Assembly: GCF_001027745.1 (NCBI RefSeq) | Contig: NZ_LECU01000005.1 | Span: 1-64,000, forward strand | From: Pedobacter sp. BMA | GTDB taxonomy: Bacteria; Bacteroidota; Bacteroidia; Sphingobacteriales; Sphingobacteriaceae | DNA length: 64,000 nucleotides | Reading direction: 5' to 3' | The notes under the pieces: model-generated | What the model saw: the letters and a program-made list of their open reading frames with translations, nothing else | Databases searched by the model: none | What the model was told of the DNA's origin: nothing | Translations under genes and position numbers: made by a program | Shown: piece by piece, positions 42,891 through 51,936 of the stretch | Layout of the letters: every line of letters starts with the position of its first letter | Position numbering within the stretch: the first letter of the stretch is position 1

Positions 42891-45091
42891 GATTTAACCT
42901 CCTCCACTTTAATCACTACACTGGTTCGGTCTGCTTTAACATTTGGATTGAAACCCACTTTCATCAAAAAATCACCACTGTAAATCGTCTTGGAATCGAT
43001 GCTTGACTGAGTACCCGGATACAAGTTGATTTCGGTTAAACGGTATTTTTTATCAGGGTTCAGTCCCTGCATCCTGATTGGCAATTTACTGCCTTCATCG
43101 TAACGGCTATTCACCAGGTAGTTAAAAGTGACCGCAGCAGATTGGTCTGCGCTGACAAACAACATGGAGGCAACGCTGCCTTCAGCAGGATTTGCCAGGC
43201 GATATTGCTCGCCTTGCCAGATGGTTTGCTTGATTTCATTATAATTTTTAATCGCAAGCTGGCAAAACTTAAGGTCATTTTCCGGCAGTTTACTTACCAC
43301 AATATCGAAACCCAGTTTCCCCATCATGGCTACATCGGTGCGGAATTTAATTGGCTGCTTACCCCAATCGGTAACATGGTTGGAGCTGGCGATAGCCGGA
43401 TAAAAATAGGAATACTCCCACTGAATGAAAATACGTTCGAGGGGATCGGTATTATCGCTTGGCCAGAATTCAGTAAAATATTTAAGCGCCGCATAATCTA
43501 CCCTTCCACCTCCGCCCGAGCAAAGCATCATCGGAACTTTAGGATACTTTGCCCTGATCCTTTCCAGAACCTTGTATAAGCCCTGCACGTATTCGATGTA
43601 AAAAGCGGCCTGATCCTTTAAATGGGAAGAATAGGCATTATAAATAACTGCATTGCAGTCCCATTTGATATAAGCAAGAGACGGATTCTTGGTAAAAAGA
43701 CCGTCTACAATGCCAAATACAAAGTCCTGTACTTTTGGATTAGCCAAATCCAGTACCAGTTGATTCCGGAAGTAATATTCGTCCCTTTTAGGTTGCTTCA
43801 CCACCCAATCGGGATGTTTTTCATAGAGTTCGCTTTTGGGATTCACCATTTCCGGTTCTATCCAGATGCCGAATTTCACATCATTCTGACCGGCTTCTTT
43901 TACCAGTGAACTGATTCCGTTGGGCAGTTTCTGTTTATTCTCCTGCCAGTCGCCTAACCCTGCATGATCATCATTACGTGGATATTTATTGGCGAACCAG
44001 CCATCATCCAGTAAAAACATATCTACGCCAAGGGTTTTGGTATCTTTCAGTAACCCGGCCAGTTTCTGTTCATTGAAATCAAAATAGGTGGCTTCCCAGT
44101 TGTTTAGCAAGGTTAAGCGGTCGCCTTTACCATCCAGAAGTTGGTAGTTGCGCGCCCAGCTTTGCAATTTCCGGCTAGCGTCGCCTTTACCTTTGGTTGA
44201 GAAAGTATAGAGAAATTTCGGTGTAACAAAAGGTTGGTTAGCCTTGAGCTTAAAGTTGGATGCATAATTGTTTATACCGGCAATAATCCGAAGGTTATCC
44301 TGATAATCCAGTTCGAGATCTACACGGAAATTACCACTCCACTCCATTGCGCCGTATAAAACATCACCCTGGGTTTCAGTTGCCGGAGCGTTGAGTGAAA
44401 CCATAAACCCAGAAGGCTGAAACAAGTTTGCCCGGGTACCCAGTTTGCTATCCAGCGTTTTAATACCGTGGGTAAGGCGGCTTTCTTCAGGCTGCATCTC
44501 CTTTGCCCAATCGCCATGGTATTGTTTCAGAAAATAACTTTTACCCTTCAGGTATAGATTTGCGGAAGCGAACTTTTCTAAAGTAACCGCACCTTTTTCA
44601 CTGTGACTGATTTCGGTCCATTGTTCAATTACATCTTCCTTAAAGAAACTCTTATAAAACAGTTTAACCGTGAAGTTGTATACCGGATCTTTTAAGGTAA
44701 GTGTAGTTAAACGAACATTGTCGTTGATATCTTCAGCTTGCTGTTGAACGAAATTCAGGTTCAGGCTTTTGTTCCCGTCAGCGTGCGTTACACTGATAGC
44801 CGGTTCGGCCAGGTTACGCGAGCCAGAAGGCGTATAAGCTGCATTTAACTGACCCGTGTATTCTGTTGTTTGTTTATAGGCAGCATTTACCTGAGCGTAT
44901 TCGGCAGGCGAATGCAACTTTTCACCGAAATAAATGGTGTTTACATCCTTGCCTTTCACGGCTTCGAGTACCATCGCGTTATGGGCGGTTTCAATGCTGA
45001 TGATTTCCTGTGCAAGTCCTGCCTGGCCAATACCAAACAAACCGAGTAACAGGATTTGATGCTTGAATGTAGATATAATAATTGCTTTCAT
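42887..45091 (-). CDS. GH36 alpha-galactosidase
   Basis: 734 residues with a signal peptide (LLLGLFGIGQAGLAQE). GH36 blocks: LLNNWEATYFDFNEQKLAGLLK, FLLDDGWFANKYPRNDD, FGIWIEPEMVNPKSEL, the nucleophile in AYIKWDCNAVIY, and the acid/base Asp in EFWPSDNTDPLERIFIQWE. It removes terminal alpha-linked galactose from oligosaccharides and should be periplasmic. The downstream esterase overlaps it by four bases, which supports coupled translation in the PUL. Confidence 0.93.
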   Translation of the reverse strand: MKAIIISTFKHQILLLGLFGIGQAGLAQEIISIETAHNAMVLEAVKGKDVNTIYFGEKLHSPAEYAQVNAAYKQTTEYTGQLNAAYTPSGSRNLAEPAISVTHADGNKSLNLNFVQQQAEDINDNVRLTTLTLKDPVYNFTVKLFYKSFFKEDVIEQWTEISHSEKGAVTLEKFASANLYLKGKSYFLKQYHGDWAKEMQPEESRLTHGIKTLDSKLGTRANLFQPSGFMVSLNAPATETQGDVLYGAMEWSGNFRVDLELDYQDNLRIIAGINNYASNFKLKANQPFVTPKFLYTFSTKGKGDASRKLQSWARNYQLLDGKGDRLTLLNNWEATYFDFNEQKLAGLLKDTKTLGVDMFLLDDGWFANKYPRNDDHAGLGDWQENKQKLPNGISSLVKEAGQNDVKFGIWIEPEMVNPKSELYEKHPDWVVKQPKRDEYYFRNQLVLDLANPKVQDFVFGIVDGLFTKNPSLAYIKWDCNAVIYNAYSSHLKDQAAFYIEYVQGLYKVLERIRAKYPKVPMMLCSGGGGRVDYAALKYFTEFWPSDNTDPLERIFIQWEYSYFYPAIASSNHVTDWGKQPIKFRTDVAMMGKLGFDIVVSKLPENDLKFCQLAIKNYNEIKQTIWQGEQYRLANPAEGSVASMLFVSADQSAAVTFNYLVNSRYDEGSKLPIRMQGLNPDKKYRLTEINLYPGTQSSIDSKTIYSGDFLMKVGFNPNVKADRTSVVIKVEEVKS

Positions 45092-45101
45092 TGGTGTGTA
45101 T

Positions 45102-47114
45102 TTATTTTAATGTGATTTTAAGCATGGTTGCCTGAGCTGGCTGGAGTGCTTGCTGATGATAGTTTATGGGGTTGATGGGTTGATGGCTTATCAGATCTTC
45201 GATGGATACAATCGATTTTTCATCAATGCCTAACCTGGAATAATCGATAGGTGCTATAGCAGAGCGGTTTCCATAGTTGAAAAGTGCCACATACCTCACC
45301 TTGCCCTGTTCTTTTATAAACTGGTTTGATGCACTCTTGCCCCGGTTGCCGTCCACCGGTTTAAAAGCTTTCCCATCACGAATAATCTGAAGCAAATCCT
45401 GATCCTGAAACAGCTTTTGGGCATTGGCTTTCCATGGTCCGTTGGCTGAGAAATCATCCCCAACAATTAAAGTTCCGGTTACTATGGCTGATAGCGTTCG
45501 TGAAATATTTGCAGCCTCGCCTTCATTGCCCAGAACAACATGGTCTGCATCGATATAATGATACAGATAAGTTTGCCACCAGCCGTTAGTTACACTGTTT
45601 AAGGTGTATTCAGTATCTTTAATGCTCTTGAAAGCATCGCAGGCGATCCGCCTCACCTGAACATACCTGCCGGAAGCTACACTTGGCGATATGGCGGCAT
45701 AAATCAGCATTTTGTTATCCAGGCATTGCAGCAAATATTCCATTCCAACCCTATAGGCCTGCATGCCTGTGCTAACCTTTGGATTATAAAACTGGGTAGA
45801 TTCTACTGCTGCATGACCCAAAAAGTCTATTTTAATCATTTCAAACCCACAGGCTTTGAGATTTGAAATGACTGACCAAATTCTTTTTTGTGTGCCCGGA
45901 TGTGTCGGATCCAAGGCTCTTGCACCATCAAAATCATGGAAACCACCCTCCACTTTCGTCCACATTTCGCCAAAAGTAAAATCACTGCCGGGTGCTTTTC
46001 GGTTTGCTCCGCCCTGAAAGCCCCAGTCTGTAAACGGTGCCCAATAAATGCCGGGCTTTAAACCCTTGCTTTTACAGTAATCAGCAAACTTCTTTAATGC
46101 CGAATAATCATTTCCTTTAAGCAGGTTATCCCAGTATGAATCCAGATCGATGTAGGCGACATTGCCCATGCGGAAGCTTTTCAGGTTTTCGGCAAAAAAA
46201 TCCACCACCTGAGTTACCTTTTCGTAGGAGAGCTTTTCTTGCATTACACCCCAGCTATTCCAGCCTACAGGTGTAGCTCCTGTCCAGTTCGCCACAATTG
46301 GCTTTTCAGTTTCACGAACGGTTTTGGCATAGCTTTCCATACCTGTACGCCAGTCGTCGAAATAGCCAAAAAGAATGCCTGAGGAAGAAATTGAATTTCC
46401 TTTCAGGTAGCCATGTGCTGATCGGTCGCGTGTAAGCTCGTAGCTGGTATATCCACATTCAACGGCCAGTTCTAGGTGCTGCGGGACGGGCAGACGAGTC
46501 TTCAAAGCGGTTTTCCACTGGTCATGGTTCAAAGTACCGATCACATAACCTTTTCTGGTACGGTTATCATAAACAGAAGTAACTTCCGAACTGACATGCT
46601 CTTTTTCCATGCTGAGCAAGTTCGCCTGGTAACTGATGAAGGTATCGTTATCAAAAGGAACCATTAAACCCGTTTGATTCGTAAAATCATCAGCAGCAGT
46701 TAACTTTCCTTTAAGGGGAAACATTTGGTTGCTGCTTAAAGCCGTACCCGAAATGGAAACTTTAATCACGAAAAATTGATGGTTGGAGTATGCAAAAATC
46801 GATTGGATGAAAGTCACTCCGGATTTGCTTCTGCCCGTAAACTGATACTGCTGACCGGTTCCGGTATCATTCTTAAAAGTCTTTTTCACAATTGTGCGCC
46901 GATTGAAATCACGGGAGCTGATCATTTCATTGTTGACCAGCACTTCAGAATAACCATCTTTCAGTACCTGTTTTCCGTTTACAGACACATCAAAAGTCCC
47001 TTTTTCGGCTTTGTAATCGATAAAGGAATTTTTACCGAAAGGAATTTTTTGTCCGAAAACTGACGCATTGCTAAAAATAAGGAAAAGGCAAATTACCTTC
47101 AATAAATTGTTCAT
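45102..47114 (-). CDS. Clan GH-D glycosidase, alpha-galactosidase-like
   Basis: 670 residues with a signal peptide (VICLFLIFSNASVFGQ). A (beta/alpha)8 barrel with GWNSWGVMQEKLSYEKVTQVVDFFA, YIDLDSYWDNLL, GLKPGIYWAPFTDW and the putative nucleophile in FEMIKIDFLGHAAVE. This is clan GH-D (GH27/GH36), but it differs from the neighbouring GH36 protein, so the two likely cleave different linkages or sugars (alpha-galactose, or beta-L-arabinopyranose as in some GH27 members). A long N-terminal beta-sandwich precedes the barrel. Confidence 0.85.
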   Translation of the reverse strand: MNNLLKVICLFLIFSNASVFGQKIPFGKNSFIDYKAEKGTFDVSVNGKQVLKDGYSEVLVNNEMISSRDFNRRTIVKKTFKNDTGTGQQYQFTGRSKSGVTFIQSIFAYSNHQFFVIKVSISGTALSSNQMFPLKGKLTAADDFTNQTGLMVPFDNDTFISYQANLLSMEKEHVSSEVTSVYDNRTRKGYVIGTLNHDQWKTALKTRLPVPQHLELAVECGYTSYELTRDRSAHGYLKGNSISSSGILFGYFDDWRTGMESYAKTVRETEKPIVANWTGATPVGWNSWGVMQEKLSYEKVTQVVDFFAENLKSFRMGNVAYIDLDSYWDNLLKGNDYSALKKFADYCKSKGLKPGIYWAPFTDWGFQGGANRKAPGSDFTFGEMWTKVEGGFHDFDGARALDPTHPGTQKRIWSVISNLKACGFEMIKIDFLGHAAVESTQFYNPKVSTGMQAYRVGMEYLLQCLDNKMLIYAAISPSVASGRYVQVRRIACDAFKSIKDTEYTLNSVTNGWWQTYLYHYIDADHVVLGNEGEAANISRTLSAIVTGTLIVGDDFSANGPWKANAQKLFQDQDLLQIIRDGKAFKPVDGNRGKSASNQFIKEQGKVRYVALFNYGNRSAIAPIDYSRLGIDEKSIVSIEDLISHQPINPINYHQQALQPAQATMLKITLK

Positions 47115-47119
47115 GGCTA

Positions 47120-49453
47120 TTACGATTTCTGACTGGTCATATCAACCATTTTACCGTTAATTTTAATTTTTATTTTAGTAGGTACCGGGCCATAGACCTT
47201 ATAGGCAGTTACTTTTCCATCCTTCCATTCGAAATCTACCGTTAGGTTCCCGCGGGCTTTTACGCCGGTAATTTTACCCGAAGCTTTCCACTCCTGAGGG
47301 ATAGATGGCAATAATTCGATAAAGCCATCGTGACTCTGGATCAGCATTTCGGCAATGCCAGCCGCTCCGCCAAAGTTACCATCAATCTGGAAAGGTGGAC
47401 CGGCAGACAGCAGATTCGGATATATCCCTCCTCCTGCACCATAGTTAATGTCTGTTTTAATGGTGGGTTTCATCAGTTCGTGCAGCAGTTTGCCCGAACG
47501 TTCCCCATCCTGTAACCTGGCCCAGAATAATAGCTTATAGGCAATCGACCAGCTTGGTCCGTCATCGCCCCTAACTTCCAGTGATTTTTTTGCCGCTTCT
47601 GCCAGTTCCGGTGTTTTAACCGGAGTAATTAATGATGCGGGATAAAGCCCGTATAAATGGGAAATATGACGGTGTTGGGGTTCGGTTTCCTTGTAATCCC
47701 TTATCCATTCCATGATCCGGCCGTCTTTGCTGATAGTTCCGGCAGGAGGTACAGCTTTTAACTTCTCCGACAGAAACTTACTGAAGTCCTGATCAACGCC
47801 CAGGGTTTTCGCCGCATCGATCACATTTGTAAACAATTCTCTTACAATCTGATTATCAATGGTTGGCCCCATGGAGATGCTGGCTGTTTTTCCGTTAGGA
47901 AGATAGAAAGTATTTTCAGGAGAAACGGACGGTGCGGTGACCAGCCAACCCGTTTCAGGATCTTTAACCAGCGCATCGGCATAAAATTCAGCCGAACCTT
48001 TCAATATGGGATAGATTTTTTTGAGATAAGCCTGATCATTGCTAAAAGCATAATGATCCCATAGATTGTTACATAACCAGCCCGACCCCGCATTTGAAGC
48101 ACCCCATGAGGCACTTTCACCAGGTTCGGTGAAACCCCATACATTGGTGATGACATGGGCGATCCAACCTTTGGAATTGTAATAGGCTTTTGCCGTTTTC
48201 TCTCCGTTTTTCAGCATTCTTCCAACTAAATCCGCCAGTGGCAGGTTCAACTCAGATAAGTTACTCACTTCAACGGGCCATTGATTCATCTGGATATTGA
48301 CGTCGAGATGGTAATCGCCGTTCCATGGGGTATGAACCTGGTTAGCCCACAGCCCCTGCAAATTTGGCGGCAATAAACCTACTCGGGTGCTGCTGATGCT
48401 TAGATAGCGGCCAAACTGATAAAATAGCACCGGAAAGCCAACATCGGCTTTCGGGTTTTTATTGTAGTTGACTAAACGTTCATCAGTTGGGATGGTGTCT
48501 GTAATGTTGTTACCAATCTTTAAACTTAAGCGGTTGAATTTTTTCTGATAGTTACGGATATGGTTTTGTTTTTGAATGGCGTAAGTTTTGGAAAATGCCG
48601 ATTTTAAGTCGAAATTCACCTTTTCTTTAAACCCCGCATCCATAAAATCCGTACCGGCGGCGATGTAGATCAGTGCACTGGTGGCATTTTTAACAATGAT
48701 TTTATTGTTTTTGACGGTTTGTGTACCTCCCGTTAAGCGGGCTTTTACGCGACTGATATACTGCATGCCTTTGCCATCTATGCCGTTGTCCAGTTGTCCG
48801 CTCATGATCAGTTCCCCATTTGCAGCAGCTACAATTCCCCGCTCCGGACGAGATATTTCGATATCAAAATTCAACAAGCCTGGTTTGGAGGCCGTTAACC
48901 TGATTACATCTACATCATCATCAAAACTCGTGAGGTATTCGCGGGTGTAGGCGGCGCCATCGATGACAAAGCTGGTTCTGGCCACAGCCTGAGACAGCGA
49001 AAGTTCACGTTGATAAAGGCTTGCATCTTCAGCGGCATTTTTATGGTTTGGATAAGTAAAATTAAGCTTTAAATTACCCAGCAGCTGAAAGCAGCCATAA
49101 TTGGTGCCACCTGAACCCGGACCTTTACAAATGAAATTTTTATTAACCAGATCCTGAGCCAGATCGTTCTTGCCTGCTAAAATAAGTTGCCTGATTTCTG
49201 GAAGGCTTTTATGGGCTTCATAGTTGTTGGCATCCTGTGGGGCTCCCGACCATAATGTAATGTCGTTGAGTACTATGTTTTCGGTATTGATTCCCCCGTC
49301 AGGCATCATACCCAGGCGGCCGTTTCCAAGCGGAATGGTTTCTTCCCAACGCCGGGCCGGTTTATTATACCAGAGTTTAAGGTTCTGCTGCGCAGCAGCA
49401 TGCTCAATAAGGAACGAGCAGAAAGACAGCAATAATATCAGTTGATTTCGCAT
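47120..49453 (-). CDS. GH95 alpha-L-fucosidase/alpha-L-galactosidase
   Basis: 777 residues with a signal peptide (LLLSFCSFLIEHAAAQ). GH95 hallmarks: LWYNKPARRWEETIPLGNGRLGMM at the N-terminus, LNDITLWSGAPQDANNY, then the catalytic (alpha/alpha)6 domain with NLQGLWANQ, WNGDYHLDVNIQMNQWPVEVSNLSE and WGASNAGSGWLCNNLWDHYAF. The family removes alpha-1,2-L-fucose by inversion; some members prefer alpha-L-galactose. It sits in front of the L-fucose oxidation genes, so its product feeds them. Confidence 0.93.
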   Translation of the reverse strand: MRNQLILLLSFCSFLIEHAAAQQNLKLWYNKPARRWEETIPLGNGRLGMMPDGGINTENIVLNDITLWSGAPQDANNYEAHKSLPEIRQLILAGKNDLAQDLVNKNFICKGPGSGGTNYGCFQLLGNLKLNFTYPNHKNAAEDASLYQRELSLSQAVARTSFVIDGAAYTREYLTSFDDDVDVIRLTASKPGLLNFDIEISRPERGIVAAANGELIMSGQLDNGIDGKGMQYISRVKARLTGGTQTVKNNKIIVKNATSALIYIAAGTDFMDAGFKEKVNFDLKSAFSKTYAIQKQNHIRNYQKKFNRLSLKIGNNITDTIPTDERLVNYNKNPKADVGFPVLFYQFGRYLSISSTRVGLLPPNLQGLWANQVHTPWNGDYHLDVNIQMNQWPVEVSNLSELNLPLADLVGRMLKNGEKTAKAYYNSKGWIAHVITNVWGFTEPGESASWGASNAGSGWLCNNLWDHYAFSNDQAYLKKIYPILKGSAEFYADALVKDPETGWLVTAPSVSPENTFYLPNGKTASISMGPTIDNQIVRELFTNVIDAAKTLGVDQDFSKFLSEKLKAVPPAGTISKDGRIMEWIRDYKETEPQHRHISHLYGLYPASLITPVKTPELAEAAKKSLEVRGDDGPSWSIAYKLLFWARLQDGERSGKLLHELMKPTIKTDINYGAGGGIYPNLLSAGPPFQIDGNFGGAAGIAEMLIQSHDGFIELLPSIPQEWKASGKITGVKARGNLTVDFEWKDGKVTAYKVYGPVPTKIKIKINGKMVDMTSQKS

Positions 49454-49455
49454 AA

Positions 49456-50241
49456 CTAAATAGTTTCCAGTTGATTTATTTTTTTATATCCCAGTTCGGC
49501 CCCGCCACTTACCGGCATAATGATTCCGGTGATAAAGCGGGCTTTATCGGACGCAAGAAACACACAGGCATCAGCTACCACATCGCCGCTGGGGCAATAC
49601 CCTAAGGCATGTATACCATCAAGGTAGTGTTTGATTCCTTCTACATCATTCTGTGCTTTACCCCACTCCTCCAGCATATCTGTCCACACGCCAGCCGGGG
49701 CCACTGCATTGACACGGATTTTATATTTTGCATAATCCAATGCCATCGATTTGGTAAGCGCGTTGATTGCGCCCTTGGTAGCGGAATAAGCAGCATGATT
49801 TTCCTGTCCTATTTCCCCAACCAGACTACTCGTATTGATGATACACCCATGGGATTTGATCAGTGCTTCAAGACCGAATTTTACGGTGTGGTAAACACCC
49901 TTTACGTTAACATTAAATAAGTCATCCCATTCCGAATCATCTGTTTCATGAATATTTTTTGAGGGATAGGCAATACCTGCATTGTTATGAATCACATCTA
50001 TCTGATGAAAACGATCGAGTGTTTTCGCGACGGCATTGCGGATATCCTGTGCATTTGACACATCGGCATGAATGCCAATATGTGGTGCGCCTAAAATAGA
50101 AAGCGCACGATTAATCGAAGCCTGATCATTGGAAATGATGGCCAGCTTTGCACCTTCTTCTGCATATTTTAATGCGCACTCAAAGCCGATACCCTTTGAG
50201 CCGCCTGTTAGAAATACAACTTTGTTTTTTAGTAAATGCAT
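49456..50241 (-). CDS. SDR oxidoreductase, probable L-fucose dehydrogenase
   Basis: 261 residues. Classical SDR: TGGSKGIG cofactor motif, NNAG, the catalytic Ser in INTSSLVGE and YSATK (Tyr and Lys), and the C-terminal SGGAELGYKK. The GVWTDMLEEW region and the TG...SGGAELGY ending resemble the HSD17B14/L-fucose dehydrogenase branch rather than the 3-oxoacyl reductase branch. It lies between the fucosidase and the L-fuconate dehydratase-like enolase, which supports oxidation of L-fucose to fuconolactone. A 2-keto-3-deoxy-L-fuconate dehydrogenase is the main alternative. Confidence 0.78.
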   Translation of the reverse strand: MHLLKNKVVFLTGGSKGIGFECALKYAEEGAKLAIISNDQASINRALSILGAPHIGIHADVSNAQDIRNAVAKTLDRFHQIDVIHNNAGIAYPSKNIHETDDSEWDDLFNVNVKGVYHTVKFGLEALIKSHGCIINTSSLVGEIGQENHAAYSATKGAINALTKSMALDYAKYKIRVNAVAPAGVWTDMLEEWGKAQNDVEGIKHYLDGIHALGYCPSGDVVADACVFLASDKARFITGIIMPVSGGAELGYKKINQLETI

Positions 50242-50258
50242 CTTGTATTTAAAATTAG

Positions 50259-51911
50259 TTATCTGAATAAATAGAATAGAACCGCCATGCTGATGAACAA
50301 TATGGCGGATAATGTTTTATAGTTGCCCAATCCGGGCCAGCCTTTTGCTGTTAGCGGTGATTTCCATGAAGCCCAGTATAACGTAGCACTTTCGTGGGTA
50401 TGTACAACAGGGTAGATATAGGAAAGTATAATCTGTAACAGTACACAAAATGTAAACAGGTAAAAAGCCATCATCATAAAAGGGATTGCTGCGAACCAGG
50501 TATCTGTCCACAATTTATTGATGGTAAACACCACTGCTCCCAGGGCAGAACCGAACCACAGGGTAATTTTTGCTGATGCCGCAGAGGCACCTTTCCAGAA
50601 AATCCCTAACAGGAATACGCAGGTAATTGGGGGAGCAATGTGAGCGATGATGTCATTGATCCCGCTAAAAATACTTTCGTACCGGTTGAGTAGTGGCAGT
50701 AAGCACAGAGAGAACAGCAAGGCTATACCTGCGGCAATTTTACCGGTTTTAACCAGTTTCCGATCGTTGAGGTTGGGGTAATACCGGGCGTAGATATCAT
50801 AGCTCACCATGGTTGAAATTGAGTTTAACGCGCCCGATACCTGGCTCATTAAGCCGGAGAGTAAAGCAGCAACCAGCAGACCAATAAGGCCGCTGGGCAG
50901 TAGTTGCGTAATCATCAGCGTGTAGATGCCTTTACTTTCTACTATTGGCTGACCATTGCTGCCCATCGTCGTAATGCTTGAAAGATCGAGCTGGCCGGTT
51001 TGCGCCAATGTGTAGGCAAAAAGGCCCGGAATGATGAATATAAATACGGGCAGAATTTTGATGAAGCCACAGAATAACGTACCCACGCGGGCATGATTCT
51101 CATTTTTGGCTCCCAGAACGCGTTGCACAATGGTTTGATCGGCGCACCAATACCAGATGCCCAATACCGGGTAACCTAAAAATACGGCATACCATGGCAT
51201 TCCTGATGGATCGCGGGCCGGCCTTAACATCGAAAGTTTTACGCTTTGTCTTTCAGAATGTAAAACCTCAACCATGGCATTCCAGCCCGACATTTTATGA
51301 TAGCAGGCAAAACAAATGACGCCTGCCCCCAGTAACAATACTACGGTTTGAATGGATTCGGTTACTACAACGGCCTTCAAACCACCCACAATAGTATACA
51401 TGGCCGTGATGATACAGATGACCACAACGCTCAGATATATATTTACGCCAAACAGGGTTTTGAGTACAATACCACCTGCAAGCATAGAAAATGCGATGTG
51501 GATGATGATGGCTGAAACGATAGATACAAACGTTAACCAGTCCCTGCTCGAACGATCGTAACGTTTCTCCAGGAAATCGGGTAAGGTAGATACGCCTGAT
51601 TTGATGTAAAAAGGAACAAAAAACAGGGCGAGCAGTATCAGGGTAAAGGCAGCCATCCATTCGAAATTCCCGCTAAGTAAACCGGTATCAAAACCACTTT
51701 GTGCCAAACTAACCAGGTGGACGGTTGATATGTTTGTAGCGAAAAGCGCCAGACCGATTGCCGGCCACTTTAGCGACTTACCGGCCAGAAAATAGCTGCT
51801 GGCTTCATTTTTTTGGCTTTGACGGCGGTGCCTGATGCCCACCCACAATCCGATGAACAGAATGAGAAGGATATAACTGGCACTAATGATGATGTCAACG
51901 GTCTGGATCAT
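50259..51911 (-). CDS. Sodium/solute symporter (SSS family), probable fucose or sugar uptake
   Basis: 550 residues with about fourteen spans. SSS blocks: FLAGKSLKWPAIGLALFATNISTVHLVSLAQSGF (residues 40-75), TAMYTIVGGLKAVVVTESIQT, MSQVSGALNSISTMVSYDIYARY, HIAPPITCVFLLGIFW. SGLT-like members in PULs carry the monosaccharide across the inner membrane. It lies between the dehydrogenase and dehydratase genes, so L-fucose (or L-galactose) is the most likely cargo; that is inference. Confidence 0.88.
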   Translation of the reverse strand: MIQTVDIIISASYILLILFIGLWVGIRHRRQSQKNEASSYFLAGKSLKWPAIGLALFATNISTVHLVSLAQSGFDTGLLSGNFEWMAAFTLILLALFFVPFYIKSGVSTLPDFLEKRYDRSSRDWLTFVSIVSAIIIHIAFSMLAGGIVLKTLFGVNIYLSVVVICIITAMYTIVGGLKAVVVTESIQTVVLLLGAGVICFACYHKMSGWNAMVEVLHSERQSVKLSMLRPARDPSGMPWYAVFLGYPVLGIWYWCADQTIVQRVLGAKNENHARVGTLFCGFIKILPVFIFIIPGLFAYTLAQTGQLDLSSITTMGSNGQPIVESKGIYTLMITQLLPSGLIGLLVAALLSGLMSQVSGALNSISTMVSYDIYARYYPNLNDRKLVKTGKIAAGIALLFSLCLLPLLNRYESIFSGINDIIAHIAPPITCVFLLGIFWKGASAASAKITLWFGSALGAVVFTINKLWTDTWFAAIPFMMMAFYLFTFCVLLQIILSYIYPVVHTHESATLYWASWKSPLTAKGWPGLGNYKTLSAILFISMAVLFYLFR

Positions 51912-51936
51912 TTTAAATTGATTTTAATAATTGAAA

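Noticed and set aside
43142..43909. Plus-strand frames of 95-145 codons antisense to the GH36 gene
   Set aside because: Shadows of a well-supported glycosidase; no independent domain or promoter.
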